Origin: Clostridiales bacterium
GTDB taxonomy: Bacteria > Bacillota > Clostridia > Christensenellales > Aristaeellaceae
Assembly (NCBI GenBank): GCA_019419995.1
Contig: JAHZHZ010000005.1
Coordinates: forward strand, 69,296-133,295
DNA: 64,000 nucleotides
Direction of reading: 5' to 3'
In this document: piece by piece, positions 42,893-50,572 of the stretch
Numbering within the stretch: the stretch's first letter is position 1
Layout: each line of letters opens with the position of its first letter
Position numbers and translations under genes: made by a program
Notes under the pieces: generated by a model
The model's database searches: none
Seen by the model: only the letters and a program-made list of their open reading frames with translations
What the model was told of the DNA's origin: nothing

Positions 42893-43863
42893 ACCTCGTC
42901 GCCTCCTTCATAAAATACGTCGTCCAGCACGTGGGCAGGATCGGGATTGGGACTGTTGAGCGCAAACTGGGTAGCGGCCTCGGTTTCTTCATCGGCAGCC
43001 TTCAGCATGGCATCCAATTCATCCTCCGTGTAAATTCCCTCCGCCAACAGTTTTTCCCGCCAGCGTTTGAGGGGATCTTTTTTCTTCCAGTCTTCAACCT
43101 CTTCGCGGGTGCGGTAATTTTGAGGATCGCCTGTCCAGTGTCCCATCCATCGATAGGTCTTGCATTCGATCAGGCTCGGTCCCTCTCCAGCCTTGGCGCG
43201 GCGCAGGGCGCGTTCAAAGGCGGCGTCAATGGCTTCCACATCGTTGCCGTCCACCGTTTCTCCGGGCATGTTATATCCCTTGGCGCGATCGGAAATATTT
43301 TCCACGGAGGTGGACTGCCACACGGGAACTGAAATGCCGTAGCCGTTGTTTTCGCAGATGAAGATGATGGGTAGTTTCCATACGGAGGCAAGATTCAGAC
43401 TTTCGTGAAAGGTTCCCTCATTGGAAGCACCGTCGCCGAAGAAGGAAACGGCTACTCGATCCTGCTTTTGCAGCTTTGCGGAGAGCGCGGCGCCTACCGC
43501 AATGGGAATTCCACCGCCCACGATGGCATTGGCGCCCAGATTGCCCTGGGTGAAATCAGCAATATGCATAGAACCGCTGCGCCCCTTGCAGTAACCCGTG
43601 GCCTTGCCCATTAGCTCCGCCATGGCCAGATCCAGACGTGCGCCCTTGGCGATGCAGTGGCCGTGTCCTCTGTGGGTAGAGGTGATGTAGTCTTCGTTAG
43701 TCAGCCGGGAGCAGACCGTGGAAGCTACGGCTTCTTCACCGATGTATAGGTGTACAGAGCCACGCAGCTTATTTTCTTCAAACAGTTTCAGCGCTTTAAA
43801 TTCAAAGGCACGGATGCGCGCCATGGTCGAATAGATGTGACCGGCGCGTTCACGATCCATCAT
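42889..43863 (-). CDS. acoA: Acetoin/2-oxoacid dehydrogenase E1 component, alpha subunit
   Basis: ThDP-binding subunit, 324 residues. The thiamine motif begins FFGDGASNEGTFHE and ends ICENNGYG. YCKGRSGSMHIAD and GNLGANAIVGGGIPIAVGAA are strongly AcoA-like. Acetoin dehydrogenase cleaves acetoin to acetaldehyde and an acetyl group passed to E2. The presence of an aldehyde dehydrogenase and acyl-CoA ligase in the same operon fits that reaction. It overlaps both neighbours by 4 bases. Confidence 0.85.
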   Translation of the reverse strand: MMDRERAGHIYSTMARIRAFEFKALKLFEENKLRGSVHLYIGEEAVASTVCSRLTNEDYITSTHRGHGHCIAKGARLDLAMAELMGKATGYCKGRSGSMHIADFTQGNLGANAIVGGGIPIAVGAALSAKLQKQDRVAVSFFGDGASNEGTFHESLNLASVWKLPIIFICENNGYGISVPVWQSTSVENISDRAKGYNMPGETVDGNDVEAIDAAFERALRRAKAGEGPSLIECKTYRWMGHWTGDPQNYRTREEVEDWKKKDPLKRWREKLLAEGIYTEDELDAMLKAADEETEAATQFALNSPNPDPAHVLDDVFYEGGDEV

Positions 43864-44744
43864 AGCTTTCCTTCCTCCTTCAACTTCAGGCAGATATCTA
43901 CGATGTGCTGGGTGTTCTCCGCAATGTAGACCCCGGCTTCGCTCAGTGCTTTTTCCTTGCTGGCGGCGCTTCCGGTACCGTCGGCTGAGACGATGGCGCC
44001 TGCATGGCCCATTGAACGTCCCTTGGGCGCGTTCTTTCCGGCAATCAGCGCGATAACGGGCTTGGAAGCGTGCGCTTTCAGATATTCGGCTGCCAGCTCT
44101 TCTTCGTTGCCGCCAATTTCTCCAATCATGATGATGGCTTTGGTTTCAGGGTCGGCATTGAAATCCGGCAGAAGATCCACGAAGGTGGACCCTGGAATCA
44201 TGTCGCCGCCTACGCCGATACAGGTGGACTGACCGATGCCATGATTGGTAAGCATGAATACCGTTTCATAGCAGTTGGTGGCGCTGCGGCTCATCACGCC
44301 CACGTTTCCGGGAGAAAAGATTCGATGGGCCATAAATCCAGCCTTGCTCTTGCCGGGAGAAATGATGCCGAAGGAATTGGGGCCGAACAGACGTGCCCCC
44401 TTCAATCGTGCCAGGCGATAACAGAGCATCATATCGTGCACAGGCACGTGTTCGGCGATGGTGAGTATGGTTTTAAGGCCCGCATCCAGGGCTTCCAGGA
44501 CGGAAGCCTTGGTAAATTTTGCAGGGACAAAGATTACTGAGGCATTGGCATCCGTGGCCAACATGGCTTCGCGCACGGTGTTGAATACGGGAACTCCCAT
44601 GATTACCTGACCGCCCTTGCCGGGGGTGACGCCCGCTACCACCTTAGTGCCATAGGCCAACATTTGCTCGGTATGGAAGGAACCTTCCCGTCCGGTGATT
44701 CCCTGAACGATCAAACGGGTATCTTGATCAATGATGATGCTCAC
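43860..44744 (-). CDS. sucD: Succinyl-CoA/acyl-CoA ligase (ADP-forming), alpha subunit
   Basis: CoA-binding subunit, 294 residues. It carries the CoA-binding Rossmann region (VQGITGREGSFHTEQM) and the phosphohistidine loop GRSMGHAGAIV. The active-site segment reads GPNSFGIISPG instead of the usual GPNCPGIITPG of succinyl-CoA synthetase, hinting at a different acyl group. Coupled (4-base overlaps) to sucC and E1-alpha. It would make ATP from an acyl-CoA produced by the complex. Confidence 0.88.
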   Translation of the reverse strand: MSIIIDQDTRLIVQGITGREGSFHTEQMLAYGTKVVAGVTPGKGGQVIMGVPVFNTVREAMLATDANASVIFVPAKFTKASVLEALDAGLKTILTIAEHVPVHDMMLCYRLARLKGARLFGPNSFGIISPGKSKAGFMAHRIFSPGNVGVMSRSATNCYETVFMLTNHGIGQSTCIGVGGDMIPGSTFVDLLPDFNADPETKAIIMIGEIGGNEEELAAEYLKAHASKPVIALIAGKNAPKGRSMGHAGAIVSADGTGSAASKEKALSEAGVYIAENTQHIVDICLKLKEEGKL

Positions 44745-45898
44745 AGGCGATCCCTCCTTTCCAGCAAAATGGCCACCGATTCACGAAGTCCCTCCGCCAG
44801 AACCACATCCGCATGCATTTGCTGGATGATATCGATGCCGATGTCTCGGTTGGTACCTTCCATGCGTACCACGATGAATTTACCGTCCAGCGTATGGCGT
44901 TCCATGGCCAGCTTTACGCCACCGGCTACTTCGTCACAGCGGGTGATTCCGCCGAAGATGTTGATCAGCACGGCTTTAACACCCGGTGTGGAAAAGAGGA
45001 TGCGCATAGCTTCGCAGATACGTTCACTGGTAGCTCCGCCACCCAGATCCAGCACGGCGCCTACATTCATTCCGTTTTTGCTGATCATGTCAATGCAGCT
45101 CATGAGCATCCCGCTGCCGTTGGAACACACGGCAATGGAGCCGCCTTTCTCAACGGGGATGTATAGGAAATTGTAATCCCGGGCCTCTTTAACCAGAGGC
45201 TCCACCGGCAGCTCATCCCTCCAGGCCAGTATGTCCGGCAGGCGATACAAGGCGCTGTCGTCAATATCCACCTTACCGTCCAGTGCTACGAGGGTATCGT
45301 CGTTGGCGATGACCAGCGGGTTGATCTCGCAGAGCATGCAGTCATATTCCATAAAGCAGCGATACAGCTTTTTCAGCAGCGCGTCCAGTTGCCGGGTATA
45401 GGCGATGTCCAGACCGGAGGAGGAGAGCAGATAGCGTGCCATGTAATCCTGCACACCGATCATGGGATCAACGATGATACGCTTGATCTTTTCTGGATCG
45501 GTTTTAGCGGTTTCCTCAATTTCCATGCCGCCATTTGCGGAAAAAATGATCAGAGGCTGCTTGCTCAGGCGATCCAGCATGATGGAGAGATACCACTCAG
45601 TCTTGTAGGCAGCTCGCTCCACCAGGTAGAGTTTATTGACCGTGAGACCGCGCAGCTCACTTCCAAGTAACCGCCGGGCGTGTTCCTCGGCCTGCGCATA
45701 GTTTTCTGCGAACTGTATGCCGCCTGCCTTGCCCCGGCCACCGATTTGTACCTGTGCTTTGACCACCAGGGGATAGGAGACCTTCTCCTTCTCGATGGCG
45801 GCTGCCATGGTGGAAACGTCATCCACCACGCAGCCGTGCATTACTGGTAGTCCGAATTGTTTAAACAGAGTTTGGGCCTGGTATTCCATCAATTTCAT
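44741..45898 (-). CDS. sucC: Succinyl-CoA/acyl-CoA ligase (ADP-forming), beta subunit
   Basis: Nucleotide-binding ATP-grasp subunit, 385 residues, standard SucC length. MEYQAQTLFKQFGLPV, VVKAQVQIGGRGKAGG, CEINPLVI and VLDLGGGA are canonical. It pairs with the alpha subunit. The absence of other TCA-cycle genes and the fermentation context suggest an acetate- or other acid-forming, ATP-yielding role rather than a citric-acid-cycle one. Confidence 0.9.
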   Translation of the reverse strand: MKLMEYQAQTLFKQFGLPVMHGCVVDDVSTMAAAIEKEKVSYPLVVKAQVQIGGRGKAGGIQFAENYAQAEEHARRLLGSELRGLTVNKLYLVERAAYKTEWYLSIMLDRLSKQPLIIFSANGGMEIEETAKTDPEKIKRIIVDPMIGVQDYMARYLLSSSGLDIAYTRQLDALLKKLYRCFMEYDCMLCEINPLVIANDDTLVALDGKVDIDDSALYRLPDILAWRDELPVEPLVKEARDYNFLYIPVEKGGSIAVCSNGSGMLMSCIDMISKNGMNVGAVLDLGGGATSERICEAMRILFSTPGVKAVLINIFGGITRCDEVAGGVKLAMERHTLDGKFIVVRMEGTNRDIGIDIIQQMHADVVLAEGLRESVAILLERRDRL

Positions 45899-45904
45899 TT
45901 TCGC

Positions 45905-47272
45905 TTACCCCCAGATTTCTTCGTCGGAGGGCATGGTGGAGCCGGGCCGGACGTAGGCGATGCGGCTGACGTTGAACAAATGCCTCCAGCTCAGATTTTC
46001 GGAGATGGAATTATTGCCCCAGCTTCCGCAGCCTAAAGTAGTGGTGGCAGAGAGGCTGTTGAAGAAGGAACCGCCGTTGTTGGTGGAACAGATCTGGTTG
46101 ATCAGAAAACGGGATACGGGCAGCTGCCGGGCAGCGGCTTCCACGTGCTCCGGTGTGTTGGAGTGGATGCAAACGCTGTGGCCCTTGCCCTCTACCTCTA
46201 AGTTGGCATTGGCGGCGCGAATGCACTCGTCCCAGTCTTGCAGATTATCGTATGTGGCGATCACGGGACACATTTTTTCCTTGGACAACAAGTCCTCGCG
46301 TCCATAGGTATCTGCCTTTACCAGGATAACTTTGAGATCTTCAGACACGGGAAAGCCGCACTTTTCAGCTACAAACTTTGCGCTCTTTCCCACAATGTTT
46401 TTATCAATGGTTCCATTGGGGAACACTACGTCCCGCAGCTTCTGCACATCTTCAGCGCGGTCAATGTACAGCGCACCATTCTGTTGGAAAACTTCAATCG
46501 CCCGGGAGAAGATGGAGCGGGGCATGATGGCTGTCTGCTCGCCTGAACAGATAATGCCGTTGTCGAAGCGCCTTCCCTCAATGATCATGGGGATGGCCTT
46601 TTCCAAATCCGCGTCTTCGTCGATTAAACACTGAACATTGCCCGCACCCACGCCAAAGGCGGGTTTTCCGGACGCATAAGCTGCACGCACCATGCCCATG
46701 CCGCCAGTGGATATGCACACGTCACATTGTTTCATTACCTGTCCGGACAGTTCTACCGTCGGTTCCTCAATAATCTGAATCAGATCCTCAGGAACGCCCA
46801 GTGGTGCAAGTGCTTCCTTCATCAGCCGTACCGCTTCCCCGGAACATTTTTTGGAGCGGGGGTGAGGGCAGATGATGATGGCGTTGCGCCCTTTGAGGGC
46901 AAACATGGCGTTGCACATGGGGGTGACGATGGGATTGGTGGTGGGCGTTACGGCGCCAACCACACCCATGGGTTTGGCTACCAACACCAACCCCTCTTCC
47001 GGTCGGCGTTCGATAATGCCTACGCTAGGCTTGCCCTTCATATCATTCCAAATGACGCGGGCCTTACCTTGATTTTTTTTGACTTTATCCTCGTAGACGC
47101 CCATACGCGTCTCGTCTACTGCCATGCGCGCCAGCGGCTCTGCATTGTCAAAAATTGCCTTGGCAATTGCGCGGCAGGCACGGTCCACCTGTTCTTGATT
47201 GGACTTTTCAAATTCCCGCTGCGCGATTCTCGCCCGCGCCACAAGGTCCTTTACAAACAGCTCAGCATCCAT
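45905..47272 (-). CDS. CoA-acylating aldehyde dehydrogenase
   Basis: Oxidises an aldehyde with NAD+ and CoA to acyl-CoA (or the reverse), 455 residues. Catalytic Cys242 lies in DNGIICSGEQ; GAVTPTTNPIVTPM and the C-terminal LGCGSWGNNSISENL are typical of the EutE/AdhE-N/succinate-semialdehyde (acylating) group. It is the first gene of the operon, 182 bases from the divergent GntR gene. With acetoin dehydrogenase its likely substrate is acetaldehyde. Succinic semialdehyde, given SucCD, is the main alternative. Confidence 0.88.
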   Translation of the reverse strand: MDAELFVKDLVARARIAQREFEKSNQEQVDRACRAIAKAIFDNAEPLARMAVDETRMGVYEDKVKKNQGKARVIWNDMKGKPSVGIIERRPEEGLVLVAKPMGVVGAVTPTTNPIVTPMCNAMFALKGRNAIIICPHPRSKKCSGEAVRLMKEALAPLGVPEDLIQIIEEPTVELSGQVMKQCDVCISTGGMGMVRAAYASGKPAFGVGAGNVQCLIDEDADLEKAIPMIIEGRRFDNGIICSGEQTAIMPRSIFSRAIEVFQQNGALYIDRAEDVQKLRDVVFPNGTIDKNIVGKSAKFVAEKCGFPVSEDLKVILVKADTYGREDLLSKEKMCPVIATYDNLQDWDECIRAANANLEVEGKGHSVCIHSNTPEHVEAAARQLPVSRFLINQICSTNNGGSFFNSLSATTTLGCGSWGNNSISENLSWRHLFNVSRIAYVRPGSTMPSDEEIWG

Positions 47273-47296
47273 GGAAAGGCACCTCCATTTGTTTAA

Positions 47297-47313
47297 TATT
47301 GGTCATACCAATA
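47297..47313 (-). promoter_or_regulatory. GntR/FadR operator at the operon start site
   Basis: TATTGGT-CAT-ACCAATA is a perfect 17-base palindrome containing the TGGT-N3-ACCA core recognised by FadR-group GntR regulators. It lies immediately downstream of the -10 of the minus-strand promoter, covering the transcription start, with a FadR-type regulator encoded divergently. Confidence 0.75.
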
Positions 47314-47341
47314 AAATAGCATAGTAACCTGAATTATGCAA
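47313..47341 (-). promoter_or_regulatory. Promoter of the acylating-ALDH/sucCD/aco operon
   Basis: On the minus strand TTGCAT (47336-47341), 17-base spacer, TATTTT (47313-47318). The operator palindrome abuts the -10. Confidence 0.65.
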
Positions 47342-47454
47342 TAGAATTGGGGAAAAACAATAAAATTTTCTAAATATTAATATAAACATACAGAAAAATT
47401 ATCATAAATTAGATATCATTGGAATGAACAAATTTTCAATGAGGAGGCGCGGTT

Positions 47455-48150
47455 ATGGCGGAAAATAAGGCGGGCAAGCTCTATGAGGAGATTGCCGAGC
47501 AAATGATTGAACAGATCCATGCGGGTGTTCTGCGTCCCGGAGATCGGCTTCCGCCTGAGCGCACCTTGGCGGAGGAGTACGGCGTGAGCCGCACGGCCAT
47601 ACGAGAAGCGCTGCGGTCCATGGAGATGATGGGCTGCGTAGAATCCCGAGTGGGAGAGGGAACATTTATCAAGGCTCCCTCCCTTTCCAACATCATCGAT
47701 CCCTTTTCCTTGGTATTTCCCCAGAACGGTCGACTCGGCGGAGAATTGATTGAAATTCGTTTGATTCTTGAGACGGAAATTGCAGCCCTCGCGGCCCGGC
47801 GCCGCACGGATGATCACCTCAAAGCACTGGATAAAACCCTTTCGGATATGCGAGAGGACATTGCGTCCGGCGGAATGGGGGTGGAAGCGGACGAGGCATT
47901 TCACGCTGTTTTGGCGGAGGCTGCTGGAAATGAAGCGCTGATTTTGATTTTAAATATGTGTTCGGGATTGCTTTCCCGAACCCGCCCGCTGACGCAGTCG
48001 ATTAAGGGTGTCCCCGCACGGACGCTAAAGGATCACGCCTCCATATGCGAGGCAGTGCGCAATCAGGATGAGCGTTCTGCCCGTCGGCTGATGCGGACCC
48101 ACCTTAACAGGGCGATGCGCAACCTCAGCCGCATTCAGGGAAATTCATAA
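47455..48150 (+). CDS. GntR-family transcriptional regulator (FadR subgroup, FCD domain)
   Basis: DNA-binding regulator, 231 residues. Winged helix-turn-helix at about 9-75 (PPERTLAEEYGVSRTAIREALRSMEMMG) and an FCD effector domain from about 95 (ILETEIAALAA, DEAFHAVLAEAAGN, HASICEAVRNQDERSARRLMRTHL). The metal-binding Asp/His pattern of FCD domains is present. GGAGG precedes the ATG. It is divergent from the aldehyde dehydrogenase operon and probably represses it through the palindrome at 47297, released by an organic acid effector. Confidence 0.92.
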   Translation: MAENKAGKLYEEIAEQMIEQIHAGVLRPGDRLPPERTLAEEYGVSRTAIREALRSMEMMGCVESRVGEGTFIKAPSLSNIIDPFSLVFPQNGRLGGELIEIRLILETEIAALAARRRTDDHLKALDKTLSDMREDIASGGMGVEADEAFHAVLAEAAGNEALILILNMCSGLLSRTRPLTQSIKGVPARTLKDHASICEAVRNQDERSARRLMRTHLNRAMRNLSRIQGNS

Positions 48151-48184
48151 AAAATCTCCGGCAATTCATTGCCGGAGATTTTTA
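48150..48184 (+). terminator. Rho-independent terminator of the GntR gene
   Basis: AAAAATCTCCGGCAAT (48150-48165) and its exact complement (48168-48183) with a 2-base loop; the right arm ends in TTTTT. The stop codon is built into the left arm. Confidence 0.85.
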
Positions 48185-48282
48185 ACTCGTTTTAAAAATT
48201 TATCCTTCGGGCGTGAATGCAAGATCCTCTGCCCTGAATCCAAACCCCTTTGTAAAACTCAGCAATAGAGCCCTACAGGGTT

Positions 48283-49053
48283 TCAGAGAATAAAGCCTTC
48301 ACCCTGGCACAGCAATTTAAGTTCACAATCAGGCGCTTTTTCCCCGATGGCATCGATGATCTGCTGAGGATCTCCGTGATGCAGCGGGAAAGTCCAGAAG
48401 TGGCAGGGCACGCAAATCTTGCAGCCCAGGCGCCCTGCATATTCGGCAGCCTGGAGGCCATCCAGGTTTCCATAGGCGCCATTGATGGGCAAAATGGCTA
48501 ATTCGGGGCGCAGTGAAAGGGGAAGTGTCAGCCGGTCATAGCTCAGCGCGGTATCGCCCGCATAGTAGATTCGGGTAAATCCAAAATCCAGGATAAAGCC
48601 CAAAGCTTCGGGGGCCAAGGTGCCGTGATCACAGTCTACAGGTAACAGGGAACACTCCCCGAGGCTTATCTTTTTCCCTTTTTCCAGCACTTGTACCCGG
48701 TTTACATCCAAACCCATGCGTGCCATTTCTGCTGCAACGGGCCTGTTGGTATATACCTGGGTGTGCCCGTTTGCCATCATTTCGCCGATGGCCTCAATGT
48801 CAAAATGGTCGCCGTGCTCGTGGGAGATCAGCAATGCATCAAAGGGAATTTCTCCCGCCCCACAGGGTGGCGGAGTGAGGCGCTTGAATCCAATATTTTT
48901 TTCCGTGCGCATTACATGGTCGGAAAAATAGGGGTCGATAGCCATGGTAAACCCGGACGCCGTTTTGATTAGAAAACCTGCCTGCCCGAGCCAGAATACG
49001 GCCAGCTTGCCTGAATCCACCTGCGTTTTGTGAAAGTACTCGACAAAGTTCAT
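48283..49053 (-). CDS. Metallo-beta-lactamase-fold hydrolase (UlaG-like)
   Basis: 256 residues. HEHGDH gives the metal-binding HxHxDH motif near residue 78; YAGDTALS supplies the bridging Asp and CHFWTFP a later His. It resembles the UlaG/L-ascorbate-6-phosphate lactonase and related YtkL-type family. No signal peptide. Monocistronic, divergent from the broken LacI gene; substrate unknown. Confidence 0.82.
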   Translation of the reverse strand: MNFVEYFHKTQVDSGKLAVFWLGQAGFLIKTASGFTMAIDPYFSDHVMRTEKNIGFKRLTPPPCGAGEIPFDALLISHEHGDHFDIEAIGEMMANGHTQVYTNRPVAAEMARMGLDVNRVQVLEKGKKISLGECSLLPVDCDHGTLAPEALGFILDFGFTRIYYAGDTALSYDRLTLPLSLRPELAILPINGAYGNLDGLQAAEYAGRLGCKICVPCHFWTFPLHHGDPQQIIDAIGEKAPDCELKLLCQGEGFIL

Positions 49054-49096
49054 CTCTTTTAATCGCTCCTTTCAAAGTTTAGATCACCATTGATGC

Positions 49097-49125
49097 TTGC
49101 CACTGGGTTTAAGAGGGTTTATAAT
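49097..49125 (+). promoter_or_regulatory. Strong promoter for the LacI-family gene
   Basis: TTGCCA (49097-49102), 17-base spacer, perfect TATAAT (49120-49125), about 80 bases before the TTG start. Confidence 0.7.
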
Positions 49126-49136
49126 GTCTTTTAGAT

Positions 49137-49165
49137 ACTGTAACATAAAAGAGAGTGTCCGTAAA
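49137..49165 (-). promoter_or_regulatory. Possible promoter for the UlaG-like gene
   Basis: On the minus strand TTTACG (49160-49165), 17-base spacer, TACAGT (49137-49142). It overlaps the leader of the divergent LacI-type gene. Confidence 0.4.
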
Positions 49166-49205
49166 GTATTTTTTGAGCCGGTATCTACGGAGGAAGGAGA
49201 ATTTC

Positions 49206-50243
49206 TTGGAAAAACGGACGACAATCTATGATATTGCCAAACGTTTGGGCATTTCTACCGCTACTGTGAACCGGGCGCTTACCGGGAAACCGCGGGTAAA
49301 GGAGGAAACGCGCCGCTTGGTGGTTGAGACAGCTGCTGAAATGGGCTTTAAGCCCAATTTGCTGGCACGTTCCTTAGCCCGCAGACCTCTGAAACTGGCG
49401 GTAATGGCTTTCACGAGTTTCCCTGAATTTCATGATCCCTTTCTTCAGGGTGCGCGCAGCGCGGCAGAATCGCTGGTGGATTACAATGTGCATGTGGATT
49501 GCTTCGGCTACGATGAAGGTGCTTCCAATACGCCTGAGGCGGATCAATTTCTGGAGGATAGCTTAAAAAAGATCGCGTTGGATGGCTACGATGGCGCTCT
49601 GGTGCTGGCCCGAAATGCACAGGCTTTTCATGATCTGAAGGAGCGAGGAATTTATGTGGCCACTGCAGTTAATGATATCGAGGAGGAATTGCGCGGTTTT
49701 CATATTTGCTATAACGGCTTTATCGCCGGCCGCATGGCTGCGGAACTCGTTTTTCGTTGGATGCCAGATAAGGGCCGTCCTGTGGCTGTGGCTTCGGGTT
49801 GGAAGGGAATGGGTATCCATGAAAAGACAGCTCAGGGCTTTTTGTCTCAGGCACAGCACTAGGGTTTGGACGTGTGTGCCGTCTATTACAACCATGACAA
49901 CAAAAACATTGCATATGAGTCGACCTGCCAACTGCTGCAGCTGAGACCGGACTTGGGTGCCATTTATGTAAACTCCTTTAACTGCGTAGGGGTTATTCGC
50001 GCTGTCGTGGAGGCTGGGCGTGCTGGTGAATTGCTGCTGATTACCTCGGATATCAGCGAAGAATTGCGAGCATACTTCGATCGCGGTATCGTGGCTGCCT
50101 CCATATTCCAAAATCAATATGAGCAGGGGCGCCGTGGATTAAGGACACTTTTTGAGGCACTGTCCGGCAGCTCCGTTGAAAAGTTGATCACCATCGATCC
50201 ACAGATCATTCTTCAAAGCAATCTTGAACTCTTTTATAATTAG
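49206..50243 (+). pseudogene. LacI-family transcriptional regulator interrupted by an in-frame amber codon
   Basis: A full-length LacI/GalR-type protein frame of 345 sense and stop positions. The helix-turn-helix is at residues 4-30 (TIYDIAKRLGISTATVNRALTG), followed by a sugar-binding domain. Codon 219 is TAG (49860-49862), after GFLSQAQH. The same frame continues as GLDVCAVYYNHDNKN to 50243, with normal similarity on both sides, so a single nonsense change explains it. The TTG at 49206 has AGGAAGGAG 6 bases upstream. A truncated 218-residue product would lack much of the effector domain. Alternatives are sequencing error or readthrough. Confidence 0.82.
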
Positions 50244-50334
50244 AAATTGTGCAAATTAGTAAAAAATTAGGCTTTTTGCACCCTTTATTAGCCGTCATTT
50301 TATGGCAATTTACTACGAAATTTTAGAAATGGTA

Positions 50335-50363
50335 TTTACAAAAAATACAAGCTGTGATACAAT
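50335..50363 (+). promoter_or_regulatory. Promoter of the second ribose-type importer operon
   Basis: TTTACA (50335-50340), 17-base spacer, TACAAT (50358-50363); predicted start near 50370, leaving a leader of about 200 bases. Confidence 0.7.
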
Positions 50364-50374
50364 CTGAATCGAAA

Positions 50375-50406
50375 CCGGAACTAAATGCTTTTTGCACTAG
50401 TTCCGG
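50375..50406 (+). promoter_or_regulatory. Leader hairpin just after the transcription start
   Basis: CCGGAACTA (50375-50383) and TAGTTCCGG (50398-50406) pair perfectly; TGC/GCA inside extends the stem. At the 5' end of the mRNA it may protect the transcript. Confidence 0.5.
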
Positions 50407-50420
50407 CCTATTCGGGGAAT

Positions 50421-50440
50421 TTGCGTAATCGATTACACAA
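50421..50440 (+). promoter_or_regulatory. LacI/GalR-type operator in the importer leader
   Basis: The core GTAATCGATTAC (50425-50436) is a perfect palindrome centred on CG, as LacI-family sites are. Flanking TTG and CAA extend the symmetry to 20 bases with one mismatch per arm. At about +51 to +70 it would act as a roadblock. The broken LacI gene just upstream is the obvious cognate; a CcpA-like regulator is the alternative. Confidence 0.7.
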
Positions 50441-50530
50441 ATGTTTATTTCCCGCACTCGTGGCATTTATTTTTTAAAAGAACGTAAGTTGGAGATAAAA
50501 GCTCGGTTTCTTTTCATTCCCATGTGCTTT

Positions 50531-50543
50531 CCCGCATAGCGGG
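50531..50543 (+). promoter_or_regulatory. Short hairpin before the ribosome binding site
   Basis: CCCGC-ATA-GCGGG, a perfect 5-base stem 17 bases upstream of GAGGAGG. It could influence ribosome loading on the binding-protein gene. Confidence 0.35.
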
Positions 50544-50572
50544 CAAATAAATGACAAGAGGAGGCAAACCCC

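Noticed and set aside
49860..49862. Pyrrolysine insertion or programmed readthrough at the LacI-gene amber codon.
   Set aside because: No pyl genes or downstream insertion-like hairpin are visible, and repressors are not known pyrrolysine proteins. A nonsense mutation or sequence error is simpler, though it stays testable.
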